From Aristolochia californica (lineage: Eukaryota > Streptophyta > Magnoliopsida > Piperales > Aristolochiaceae), in the NCBI GenBank assembly GCA_029961685.1, contig JARWKL010000012.1, positions 12,431,955-12,495,954 of the forward strand: a stretch of 64,000 nt of DNA. Direction: 5' to 3'. A program made the position numbers and the translations under genes. Positions 50,536-63,500 of the stretch are shown here, piece after piece (the stretch's first letter is position 1; each line of letters opens with the position of its first letter). The notes under the pieces were generated by a model that saw nothing but the letters and a program-made list of their open reading frames with translations, was not told the DNA's origin and searched no databases.

Positions 50536-53500
50536 TTATTGTTTTAAATTTTTTTCATACATAAACTCAAAAATTTTCATTTTGCTGTGATCTTTTTGCC
50601 TTTTTTTGTTTACGGGATGAAGGGAGAGAGAAAACTCAAAGTTTTGATTTAATAAAAAAGTGTACATCTAAAATGGAGAATCACAGTGCACAAATGTAGA
50701 GAGAAATAATTCAGATGAGTGTCTGTAATTTTTGGGGAACCTAAGCTCTTTTTAGTTTTTATATCTCATGTTTTGCAATCGTCGGGAAAAGGGGGAGGCG
50801 GGGTGTTTTTAACTGAGTGTTGACTCCCAATCCGTAAGTCATTTCTTAAAAAAATATAGCCCGTTACAGATGATAAATCACTTTACAATCATCTATGATT
50901 GTTACGTAAGCTTTTTGTGAACGGGCAAAGAAATGGCTATTTTGATTCTGGTAAATATCCCACCGCACGTTCATTGAGCATTTATTGAGCGTTTGTTATT
51001 CTATTTAAAAGCTTTGGATCCATAGGTCATTTGCATCTTTAACATGTTTCAAGCATGCATATCCATTTTTAAAACACGTGTAGAAGAAATCTTTTTCTTG
51101 TAAAATTCCATGCAATTAGGATTGAACTAGTGGAATTTCTCAAACTTGGAAAACAAAACTTTTGTGTTCATTTTTGGTGTGTGAATAAATTTTCTATACT
51201 TACATTTGTTATTGTTTTAATTTTTTTCACACATAAACTCTTAAATTTTCATTTTGTTGTGATCTATTTGCCTTCTTCGTTTACAGGATGAAGGTGGAGC
51301 GAAAACTCAAAGTTTTGATTTAAGAAAAAAGTGTACATCAAAAATGGAGATGCACAATGCACAAATGTAGGGAGAGATAATTCCAAAGAGTGTTTGTAAT
51401 TTTTAGGGATAATAAGATCTTTTTAGTTTTTGTATCTCAGGTTTTGCAATCATCGGGAAAACGGGGAGGCGTGGTATTTTTAACTGACTGTTGACTCCCA
51501 ATCCGTATGTCGTTTCTTACAAAAATATAGCCCGTTACTCATGATAAATCACATTACAATCATCTATGATTCTTAGGTTTTAGAAAACGGGCAAAATAAT
51601 GGCTTATTTGACTCGGGTAAATATCCCGCTGCATGTTCACTTCAGAATTTAATGAGTGTTTGTTATTCTCATTAAAAGCTTTGGATCCATAGGTCATTTG
51701 CATCTTTAACATGTTTCAAGCATGTATATCCATTTTTAAAACACGTCTAGAAGAATTCTCTTTCTTCTAAAACTTCCAGCTATTAGGGTTGAACTAGTGA
51801 AATTTCCCAAATTTGGATAACAAAATTTTGTCTTGAATTGTGGTGTGTGAATAAATTTTCATTACTTACATTTGTTAATGTTTTAATTTTTTTCCATACA
51901 TAAACTCTAAAATTTACATTTTTTTGTGATTTATTTACCTTTTTTTGTTTACGGCATGAAGGGAGAACGAAAACTCAAAGTTTTGATTTAATCAAAAAGT
52001 GTAAATCTAAAATGGAGATGCACAATGCACAAATGTGGAGAGATATAATTCCAAAGAGGGTCTGTAATTTTTGAGGATTGTGAGCTCTTTTCAGTTTTTA
52101 GCTCTCAGGTTTTGCAATCGTCGAGAAAAGGGGGAGGCGGGGGATTTTTAATTGAGTGTTGACTCCCAATCCGTAAGTCATTTCTTACAATAATATAGCC
52201 CGTTACGAATGAAAAATCACTTTACAATCATCTATGATTGTTTGGTCAGCTTTTTGCAAATGGGTAAAATAATGGCTTGTTTGAATCGGGTAAATATCCC
52301 ACCGTACGTTCACTAGAATATTTAATGAGCGTATGTTATTCTCTTTAAAATCTTTTGGATCCATAGGTCATTTGCATCTTTAACATGTTTCAAGCTTGCC
52401 TATCCATTTTTAAAACACGTGTGGAAAAAATCTCTTTCTTGTAAAATTCCAAGCTATTAGGGTTGAACTAGTGGAATTTCCCAAACTTGTATAACAAAAG
52501 TTTTGTGTTAATTTTTGGTGTGTGAATAAATTTTCTTTACTTACATTTGTTATTGTTTTAAATTTTTTCCAAACAAAAACTCAAAAATTTTCATTTTGCT
52601 GTGATCTATTTGCCTTTTTTGCTTTACGGGATAAAGGGAGAGAGGAAACTCAAAGTTTTGATTTAAGAAAAAAGCGTACATCTAAAATGGAGACGCACAG
52701 TGCACAAATGTAGAGAGAGATAATTCCAATGAGTGTCTATAATTTTTAGGGAATATAAGCTCTTTTTAGTTTTTATATCTCAGGTTTTGCAATCGTAGGG
52801 AAAAGGGGGAGGCGGGGTGTGTTTAACTGAGTGTTGACTCCCAATCCGTAAGACATTTCTTACAAAAATATAGCCCGTCACTGATGATAAATTACTTTAC
52901 AATCCATCTATGATTGTTAGGTACGCTTTTTGTGAACGGGCAAAATAATGGCTAGTTTGATTCTGGTAAATATCCCACCGCACGTTCATTGAGCATTTAA
53001 TGAGCATTTGTTATTCTCTTTAAAAGCTTTGGATCCATAGGTCATTTGCATCTTTAACATGTTTCAAGCATGCATATCCACTTGTAAAACACGTGTAGAA
53101 GAAATCTCTATCTTGTAAAATTCAATACAATTAGGGTTGAACTAGTGGAATTTCTCAAACTTGGAAAACAAAACTTTTGTGTTCATTTGTGGAGTGTGAA
53201 TAAATTTTCTATACTTACATTTGTTATTGTTTTAATTTTTTTCACACATAAACTCTAAAATTTTCATTTTGTTGTGATCCATTTGCCTTTTTTGGTTTAC
53301 GGGATGAAGGGAGAGTGAAAACTCAAAGTTTTGATTTAAGAAAAAAGTATACATCTAAAATGGAGATGCACAATGCACAAATGTAGGGAGAGATAATTCC
53401 AAAGAGTGTTTGTAATTTTTAGGGATTGTAAGATCTTTTTAGTTTTTGTATCTCTGGTTTTGTAATCGTTAGGAAAACGGGGCGGAGTGGTATTTTTAAC

Positions 53501-55385
53501 TCACTGTTGACTCCCAATCCGTATGTAATTTCTTTCAAAAAATATAGCCCGTTACGCATGATAAATCACATTATAATCATCTATGATTGTTAGGTCAGCT
53601 TTTTGTAAATGGGAAAAATAATGGCTTCTTTGACTCGGGGAAATATCCCGCCGCACATTCACTTCAGAATTTAATGAGTGTTTGTTATTCTTATTAAAAG
53701 CTTTGGATCCAAAGGTCATTTGCATCTTTAACATGTTTCAAGCATGCATATCCATTTTTAAAACACGTCTAGAAGAATTCTCTTTCTTGTAAAATTTCCA
53801 GCCATTAGGGTTGAACTAGTGGAATTTCCCAAACTTGGATAACAAAAATTTTGTGTTCAATTGTGGTGTGTGAATAAATTTTCATTACTTACATTTGTCA
53901 ATGTTTTAATTTTTTTCCATACATAAACTCTAAAATTTACATTTTTATGTGATCTATTTACCTTTTTTTGTTTACGGCATGAAGGGAGAACGAAAAACTC
54001 AAAGTTTTGATTTAATAAAAAATTTTACATCTAAAATGGAGATGCACAATGGACAAATGTGGAGAGATATAATTCCAAAGAGTGTCTATGATTTTTCAGG
54101 ATTGTGAGCTCTTTTCAGTTTTTAGTTCTCAGGTTTTGCAATCGTCGGGAAAAGGGGGAGGCGGGGTATTTTAAATTGAGTATTGACTCCCAATCCGTCA
54201 GTTATTTCTTACAATAATATAGCCCGTTATGAATGAAAAATCATTTTACAATCATCTATAATTGTGAGGTTAGCTTTTTGCAAACGGGCAAAATAATGGC
54301 TTGTTTGAGTCGGGTAAATATCCCACCGCACGTTCACTAGAGAATTTAATGAACGTATGTTATTCTCTTTAAAAGCTTTGGATCCATAGGTCATTTGCAT
54401 CTTTAACATGTTTCAAGCTTGCATATCCATTTTTAAAACACGTGTGGAACAAATCTCTTTCTTGTAAAATTCCAAGCTATTAGGGTTGAACTAGTGGAAT
54501 TTCCCAAACTTGGATAACAAAAATTTTGTGTTCAATTGTGGTGTGTGAATAAATTTTCATTACTTACATTTGTCAATGTTTTAATTTTTTTTCCATACAT
54601 AAACTCTAAAATTTACATTTTTTTGTGATCTATTTACCTATTTTTGTTTACGGCATGAAGGGAGAACGAAAAACTCAAAGTTTTGATTTAATAAAATAGT
54701 GTACATCTAAAATGGAGATGGACAATGCACAAATGTGGAGAGATATAATTCCAAGGAGTGTCTGTGATTTTTCAGGATTGTGAGCTCTTTTCAGTTTTTA
54801 GTTCTCAGGTTTTGCAATCGTCGGGAAAAGGGGGAGGCGGGGAGCTTTTTTATTGAGTGTTGACTCCCAATCCGTAAGTCATTTCTTACAATAATATAGC
54901 CCGTTACGAATGAAAAATCACTTTACAATCACCTATGATTGTTAGGTCAGCTTTTTACAAACGGGCAAAATAATGGCTTATTTGAGTCGGGTAAATATCC
55001 CACCGCACGTTCACTAGAGAATTTAATGAGCGTATGTTATTCTCTTTAAAAGCTTTGGATCCATAGGTCATTTGCATCTTTAACATGTTTCAAGCTTGCA
55101 TATCCATTTTTAAACCACGTGTGGAAGAAATCTATTTCTTGTAAAATTCCAAGCTATTAGGGTTGAACTAGTGGAATTTCCCAAACTTGGATAACAAAAG
55201 TTTTGTGTTAATTTTTGGAGTGTGAATAAATTTTATTTACTTACATTCGTTATTGTTTTAAATTTTTTCCATACATAAACTCAAAAATTTTCACGTTGCT
55301 ATGATCTATTTACCTTTTTTGGTTTACAGGATGAAGGGAGAGGGAAAACTCAAAGTTTTGATTTAAGAAAAAATTTTACATCTAA
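50536..55385. repeat. Array segment, mainly regular A-B-C
   Basis: Anchors: 51016 A, 51683 B (667-bp spacing, from a small deletion near 51578), 52357 C, 53031 A, 53705 B, 54380 C, 55057 C. About 53.1-54.5 kb resembles 31.4-32.8 kb at offset 21684. The C-C step at 54380-55057 arises where a C tail switches to a B tail near 54510 (CTTGGATAACAAAAATTTTG). After 55057 an A-type first half joins a B body at ~55386. Confidence 0.85.
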
Positions 55386-56433
55386 AATGGAGATGCACAA
55401 TGCACAAATTTTGGGAGAGATAATTCCAAAGAGTGTTTGGAATTTTTAGGGATACTAAGATCTTTTTAGTTTTTGTATCTCAGGTTTTGCAATCGTCGGG
55501 AAAACGGGGAGGCGTGGTGTTTTTAACTGACTGTTGATTCCCAATCCGTATGTCATTTCTTACAAAAATATAACCCGTTACTCATGATAAATCACATAAC
55601 AATCATAGAGGATTGTTAGGTCAGCTTTTTGAAAACGGTCAAAATAATGGCTTGTTTGACTCGGGTAAATATCCCGCCGCACGTTCACTTCAGAATTTAA
55701 TGAGTGTTTGTTATTCTCATTAAAAGCTTTGGATCCATAGGTCATTTGCATCTTTAACATGTTTCAAGCTTGCATATCCATTTTTAAAACACGTCTAGAA
55801 GAATTCTCTTTCTAGTAAAATTTCCAGCTATTAGGATTGAACTAGTGGAATTTCCCAAACTTGGATAACAAAAATTTTGTGTTCAATTGTGGTGTGTGAA
55901 AAAAATTTCATTACTTACTTTTGTTAATGTTTTAGTTTTTTTCCATACATAAACTCTAAAATTTACATTTTTTTGTGATCTATTTACCTTTTTTTGTTTA
56001 CGGTATGAAGGGTGAACGAAAAACTCAATGTTTTGATTTAAAAAAATAGGGTACATCTAAAATGGTGATGCACAATGCAAAAATGTGGAGAGATATAATT
56101 CCAAAGAGCGTTTGTAATTTTTAGGGATTGTAAGATCTTTTTAGTTTTTATATCTCAGGTTTTGCAATCGTCGGGAAAACGGGGAGGCGTGGTATTTTTC
56201 ACTGACTGTCGACTCCCAATCCGTAAGTCATTTCTTACAAAAATATAGCCCGTTACGGATGATAAATCACTTTTCAATCATCTATGATTGTTAGGTAAGC
56301 TTTTTGTGAACGGGCAAAATGATGGCTAGTTTGATTCTCGTAAATATCCCACTGCACGTTCATTGAGAATTTAATGAGCGTTTGTTATTCTCTTTAAAAG
56401 CTTTGGATCCATAGGTCATTTGCATCTTTAACA
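55386..56433. repeat. Duplicate of 35203-36250 (offset 20183 bp)
   Basis: Anchors 55731 (B) and 56405 (C/B/A chimera) match 35548 and 36222. The shared CAAATTTTGGGAGAG near the start and the same three-way chimera make common origin clear. Here the sequence upstream of the match is intact: an A-type first half joins the B body at AATGGAGATGCACAATGCAC. That suggests one possible form of what the 100-N gap hides. Confidence 0.88.
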
Positions 56434-57575
56434 TGTTTCAAGGTTGCATATCCTTTTTTAAAACACTTGTGGAACAAATCTCTTTCTTGTAAAATTCCAA
56501 GCTATTAGGTTTGAACTAGTGGAATTTCCCAAACTTGGATAGCAAAAGTTTTGTGTTAATTTTTGGTGTGTGAATAAATTTTCTTTACTTACATTTGTTA
56601 TTGTTTGAAATGTTTTCCATACATAAACTCAAAAATTTTCATTTTGCTATTATCTATTTGCCTTTTTTTGTTTACGGGATGAAGGGAGAGAGAAAACTCA
56701 ATGTTTTGATTTAAGAAAAAAGTGTACATCTAAAATGGTGAAGCACAGTGCACAAATGTAGAGAGAGATAATTCCAATGAGTGTCTGTAATTTTTAGGGA
56801 ATTTTAGCTCTTTTTAGTTTTTATATCTCAGGTTTTGCAATCGTCGGGAAAAGGGGGAGGCGTGGTGTTTTTAACTGAGTGTTGACTCCCAATCCGTAGG
56901 TCATTTCTTACAAAAATATAGCCCGTTACAGATGATAAATCACTTGACAATCATCTATGATTGTTAGGTAAGCTTTTTGTGAACGGGCAAAATAATGGCT
57001 AGTTTGATTCTGGTAAATATCCCACCGCACGTTCATTGAGCATTTAATGAGCGTTTGTTATTCTCTTTAATAGCTTCGGATCCATGGGTCATTTGCATCT
57101 TTAACATGTTTCAAGCATGCATATCCATTTTTAAAACACGTGTCGAAGAAATCTCTTTCTTGTAAAATTCCATGCAATTAGGGTTGAACTAGTGGAATTT
57201 CTCAAACTTGGAAAACAAAACTTTTGTGTTCATTTGTGGTGTGTGAATAAATTTTCTATACTTACATTTGTTATTGTTTTAATTTTTTTTCACACATAAA
57301 CTCTAAAATTTTCATTTTGTTGTGATCTATTTGCCTTTTTCGTTTACGGGATGAAGGCAGAGCGAAAACTCAAAGTTTTGATTTAAGAAAAAAGTGTAGA
57401 TCTAAAATGGAGATGCACAATGCACAAATGTAGGGAGAGATAATTCCAAAGAGTGTTTGTAATTTTTAGGGATTGTAAGATCTTTTAGTTTTTGTATCTC
57501 AGGTTTTGCAATCGTCGGGAAAACGGGGAGGCGTGGTATTTTTAACTGATTGTTGACTCCCAATCCGTATGTCAA
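56434..57575. repeat. Duplicate of ~40.96-42.10 kb (offset 15471 bp)
   Basis: Anchor 57078 (A) pairs with 41607. The segment begins with a C-type tail (CAAGGTTGCATATCC) after an A anchor and ends inside a B body near 57575. There GTCAATTCTT, typical of the 42.1-kb copy, runs into TCAAAAAATATAGCCC, typical of the 45.47-kb copy. It is a 1.1-kb insert of one lineage between two others. Confidence 0.82.
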
Positions 57576-60500
57576 TTCTTTCAAAAAATATAGCCCGTTA
57601 CTCATGATGAATCACTTTACAATCATCGATGATTGTTAGGTCAGCTTTTTGAAAACGGGAAAAATAATGGCTTGTTTGACTCGGGGAAATATCCCGCCGC
57701 ACGTTCACTTCAGAATTTAATGAGTGTTTGTTATTCTCATTAAAAGCTTTGGATCCATAGGTCATTTGCATCTTTAACATGTTTCAAACATGCATATCTA
57801 TTTTTAAAACACGTCTAGAAGAATTCTCTTTCTTGAAAAATTTCCAGCCATTAGGGTTGAACTAGTGGAATTTCCCAAACTTGGATAACAAAAATTTTGT
57901 GTTCAATTGTGCTGTGTGAATAAATTTTCATTACTTACATTTGTTAATGTTTTAATTTTTTCCATACATAAACTCTAAAATTTACATTTTTTTTGTGATC
58001 TATTTACCTTTTTTTCTTTACGGCATGAAGGGAGAACGAAAACTCAAAGTTTTGATTTAATAAAAAAGTGTACATCTAAAATGGAGATCCACAACGTGCA
58101 AATGTGAAGAGATATAATTCCAAAGAGGGTCTGTGATTTTTCAGGATTGTGAGCTCTTTTCAGTTTTTAGTTCTCAGGTTTTGCAATCATTGGGAAAAGG
58201 GGGAGGCGGGGGATTTTTAATTGAGTGTTGATTCCCAATCCGTAAGTCATTTCTAACAATAATAAAGCCCATTACGAATGAAAAATCACTTTACAAGCAT
58301 CTATGATTGTTAGGTCAGCTTTTTGCAAACGAAAAAAATAATGGCTTGTTTGACTCGGGTAAATATCCCACCGCACGTTCATTAGAGAATTTAATGAGCG
58401 AATGTTATTCTCTTTAAAAGCTTTGGATCCATAGGTCATTTCCTTCTTTAACATGTTTCAAGCTTGCATATCCTTTTTTAAAACACGTGTGGAACAAATC
58501 TCTTTCTTGTAAAATTCCAAGCTATTAGGGTTGAACTAGTGGAATTTCCCAAACTTGGATAACAAAAGTTTTGTGTTAATTTTTGGTGTGTGAATAAAAT
58601 TTCTTTACTTACATTTGTTATTGTTTTAAATTTTTTCCACACATAAACTCAAAAATTTTCATTTTGCTGTGATCTATTTGCCTTTTTTTGTTTACGGGAT
58701 GAAGGGAGAGAGAAAACTCAAAGTTTTGATTTAAGAAAAAAGTGTACATCTAAAATGGAGACGCACAGTGCACAAATGTAGAGAAAGATAATTCCAATGA
58801 GTGTAATGTTTAGGGAATTTAAGCTCTTTTTAGTTTTTATATCTCAGGTTTTGCAATCGTCGGGAAAAGGGGGAGGGTGGGTGTTTTTAACTGAGTGTTG
58901 ACTCCCAATCCGTAAGTCATTTCTTAAAAAAATATAGCCCGTTAGGGATGATAAATCACTTTACAATTATCTATGATTGTTAGGAAAGCTTTTTGTGAAC
59001 AGGCAAAAAAATGGCTAGTTTGATTCTAGTAAATATCCCGCCGCACGTTCACTTCAGAATTTAATGAGCGTTTGTTATTCTCTTTTAAAGCTATGGATCC
59101 TTAGGTCATTTGCATCTTTAACATGTTTCAAGCATGCATATCCATTTTTAAAACACGTGTGGAAGAAATCTGTTTCTTGTAAAATTCCATGCAATTGGGG
59201 TTGAACTAGTGGAATTTCTCAAACTTGGAAAACAAAACTTTTGTGTTCATTTCTGGTGTGTGAGTAAATTTTCTATACTTACATTTGTTATTGTTTTAAT
59301 TTTTTTTCACACATAAACTCTAAAATTTTCATTTTGTTGTGATCCATTTGCCTTTTTTGGTTTACGGGAGGAAGGGAGAGCGAAAACTCAATGTTTTGAT
59401 TTAAGAAAAAAGTGTAGATCTAAAATGGTGATGCACAATGCACAAATGTAGGGAGAGATAATTCCAAAGAGTATTGTAAATTTTAGGGATTGTAAGATCT
59501 TTTTAGTTTTTGTATCTCAGGTTTGGCAATCGTCGGGAAAACGGAGAGGCGTGGTATTTTTAACTGACTGTTGACTCCCAATCCGTATGTCATTTCTTCC
59601 ACAAATATAGCCCGTTACTCATGATAAATCACATTACAATCATCTATGATTGTTAGGACAGCTTTTTGAAAACGGGCAAAATAATGGCTTGTTTTACTCG
59701 GGTAAATATTCCGTCGCGCGTTCACTTCAGAATTTAATGAGTGTTTGTTATTCTCATTAAAAGCTTTGGATCCATAGGTCATTTACATCTTTAACATGTT
59801 TCAAGCATGCATATCCATTTTTAAAACACGTGTAGAAGAATTCTCTTTCTTGTAAAATTTCCAGCTATTAGGGTTGAACTAGTGGAATTTCCCAAACTTG
59901 GATAACAAAAATTTTGTGTTCAATTGTGGTGTGTGAATAAATTTTCATTACTTATATTTGTTAATGTTTTAATTTTTTTCCATACATAAACTCTAAAATT
60001 TACATTTTTTTGTGATCTATTTACCTTCTTTTGTTTACGGCATGAAGGGAGAACGAAAACTCAAAGTTTTGATTTAATAAAAAAGTGTACATCTAAAATG
60101 GAGATGCACAATGCACAAATGTGGAGAGATATAATTCCAAATAGGGTCTGTGATTTTTCAGGATTGTGAGCTCTTTTCAGATTTTAGTTCTCAAGTTTTG
60201 CAATCGTCGGGAAAAGGGGGAGGCGGGGGATTTTTAATTGAGTGTGGACTCCCAATCCGTAAGTCATTTCTTACAATAATATAGCCCGTTACAAATGAAA
60301 AATCACTTTACAAATCTATGATTGGTAGGTCAGCTTTTTGCAAACGGGAAAAATAATGCCTTGGTTGACTCGGGTAAATATCCCACCGCACGTTCACTGG
60401 AGAATTTAATGAGCGTATGTTATTCTCTTTAAAAGCTTTGGATCCATAGGTCATTTGCATCTTTAACATGTTTCAAACTTGCATATCCATTTTTAAAACA

Positions 60501-63500
60501 CGTGTGGAACAAATCTCTTTCTTGTAAAATGCCAAGCGATTAGGGTTAAACTAGTGGAATTTCCAAAACTTGGATAACAAAAGTTTTGTTTTAATTTTTG
60601 GTGTGTGAATAAATTTTATTTTCTTACATTTTTTATTGTTTTAAATTTTTTCCATAGATAAATTCAAAAATTTTCATTTTGCAGTGATCTATTTGCCTTT
60701 TTTTGTTTACGGGATGAAGGGATAGAGAAAACTCAAAGTTTTGATTTAAGAAAAAAGTGCACGTCTAAAATGGAGACGCATAGTGCACAAATGTGGAGAG
60801 ATATAATTCCAAAGACTGTCTGTGGTTTTTCAGGATTGTGAGCTCTTTTTAGTTTTTAGTTCTCAGGTTTTGCAATCGTCGGGAAAAGGGGGAGGCGGGG
60901 GATTTTTAATTGAGTGTTGACTCCCAATCTGGAAGTCATTTCTTACAATAATATAGCCCGTTACGAATGAAAAATCACTTTACAATCATCTATGATTGTT
61001 AGGTCAGCTTTTTGGAAAAGGGCAAAATAATAGCTTGTTTGACTCGGGTAAATATCCCACCGCACGTTCACTAGAGAATTTAATGAGCGTATGTTATTCT
61101 CTTTAAAAGCTTTGGATGCATAGGGCATTTGCATCTTTAACATGTTTCAAGCTTGCATATCCATTTTTAAAACACGTGTGGAACAAATCTCTTTCTTGTA
61201 AAATTCCAAGCTATTAGGTTTGAACTAGTGGAATTTCCCAAACTTGGATAACAAAAGTTTTGTGTTGATTTTTGGTGTGTGAATAAATTTTCTTTACTTA
61301 CATTTGTTATTGTTTTAAATTTTTTCCATACATAAACTCAAAAATTTTCATTTTGCTGTGATCTTTTTGCCTTTTTTTGTTTACGGGATGAAGGGAGAGA
61401 GAAAACTCAAAGTTTTGATTTAATAAAAAAGTGTACATCTAAAATGGAGACGCACAGTGCACAAATGTAGAGAGAAATAATTCGGATGAGTGTCTGTAAT
61501 TTTTGGGGAACCTAAGCTCTTTTTAGTTTTTATATCTCATGTTTTGCAATCGTCGGGAAAAGGGGGAGGCGGGGTGTTTTTAACTGAGTGTTGACTCCCA
61601 ATCCGTAAGTCATTTCTTAAAAAAATATAGCCCGTTACAGATGATAAATCACTTTACAATCATCTATGATTGTTACGTAAGCTTTTTGTGAACGGGCAAA
61701 ATAATGGCTATTTTGATTCTGGTAAATATCCCACCGCACGTTCATTGAGCATTTATTGAGTGTTTGTTATTCTATTTAAAAGCTTTGGATCCATAGGTCA
61801 TTTGCATCTTTAACATGTTTCAAGCATGCATATCCATTTTTAAAACACGTGTAGAAGAAATCTTTTTCTTGTAAAATTCCATGCAATTAGGATTGAACTA
61901 GTGGAATTTCTCAAACTTGGAAAACAAAACTTTTGTGTTCATTTTTGGTGTGTGAATAAATTTTCTATACTTACATTTGTTATTGTTTTAATTTTTTTCA
62001 CACATAAACTCTTAAATTTTCATTTTGTTGTGATCTATTTGCCTTCTTCGTTTACAGGATGAAGGTGGAGCGAAAACTCAAAGTTTTGATTTAAGAAAAA
62101 AGTGTACATCAAAAATGGAGATGCACAATGCACAAATGTAGGGAGAGATAATTCCAAAGAGTGTTTGTAATTTTTAGGGATAATAAGATCTTTTTAGTTT
62201 TTGTATCTCAGGTTTTGCAATCATCGGGAAAACGGGGAGGCGTGGTATTTTTAACTGACTGTTGACTCCCAATCCGTATGTCGTTTCTTACAAAAATATA
62301 GCCCGTTACTCATGATAAATCACATTACAATCATCTATGATTCTTAGGTTTTAGAAAATGGGCAAAATAATGGCTTATTTGACTCGGGTAAATATCCCGC
62401 TGCATGTTCACTTCAGAATTTAATGAGTGTTTGTTATTCTCATTAAAAGTTTTGGATCCATAGGTCATTTGCATCTTTAACATGTTTCAAGCATGCATAT
62501 CCATTTTTAAAACACGTCTAGAAGAATTCTCTTTCTTCTAAAACTTCCAGCTATTAGGGTTGAACTAGTGAAATTTCCAAAACTTGGATAACAAAATTTT
62601 GTCTTCAATTGTGGTGTGTGAATAAATTTTCATTACTTACATTTGTTAATGTTTTAATTTTTTTCCATACATAAACTCTAAAATTTACATTTTTTTGTGA
62701 TTTATTTACCTTTTTTTGTTTACGGCATGAAGGGAGAACGAAAACTCAAAGTTTTGATTTAATCAAAAAGTGTAAATCTAAAATGGAGATGCACAATGCA
62801 CAAATGTGGAGAGATATAATTCCAAAGAGGGTCTGTAATTTTTCAGGATTGTGAGCTCTTTTCAGTTTTTAGCTCTCAGGTTTTGCAATCGTCGAGAAAA
62901 GGGGGAGGCGGGGGATTTTTAATTGAGTGTTGGCTCCCAATCCGTAAGTCATTTCTTACAATAATATAGCCCGTTACGAATGAAAAATCACTTTACAATC
63001 ATCTATGATTGTTTGGTCAGTTTTTTGCAAATGGGTAAAATAATGGCTTGTTTGAATCGGGTAAATATCCCACCGTACGTTCACTAGAATATTTAATGAG
63101 CGTATGTTATTCTCTTTAAAATCTTTTGGATCCATAGGTCATTTGCATCTTTAACATGTTTCAAGCTTGCCTATCCATTTTTAAAACACGTGTGGAAAAA
63201 ATCTATTTCTTCTAAAACTTCCAGCTATTAGGGTTGAACTAGTGGAATTTCCCAAACTTGTATAACAAAAGTTTTGTGTTAATTTTTGGTGTGTGAATAA
63301 ATTTTCTTTACTTACATTTGTTATTGTTTTAAATTTTTTCCAAACAAAAACTCAAAAATTTTCATTTTGCTGTGATCTATTTGCCTTTTTTGCTTTACGG
63401 GATAAAGGGAGAGAGGAAACTCAAAGTTTTGATTTAAGGAAAAAGCGTACATCTAAAATGGAGACGCACAGTGCATAAATTTAGAGAGAGATAATTCCAA

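Noticed and set aside
57402..57605. 67-aa minus-strand frame unlike the others
   Set aside because: It lies in ordinary B-monomer sequence in a duplicated segment. A one-base deletion near 57485 opens the frame, and paralogues do not keep it.
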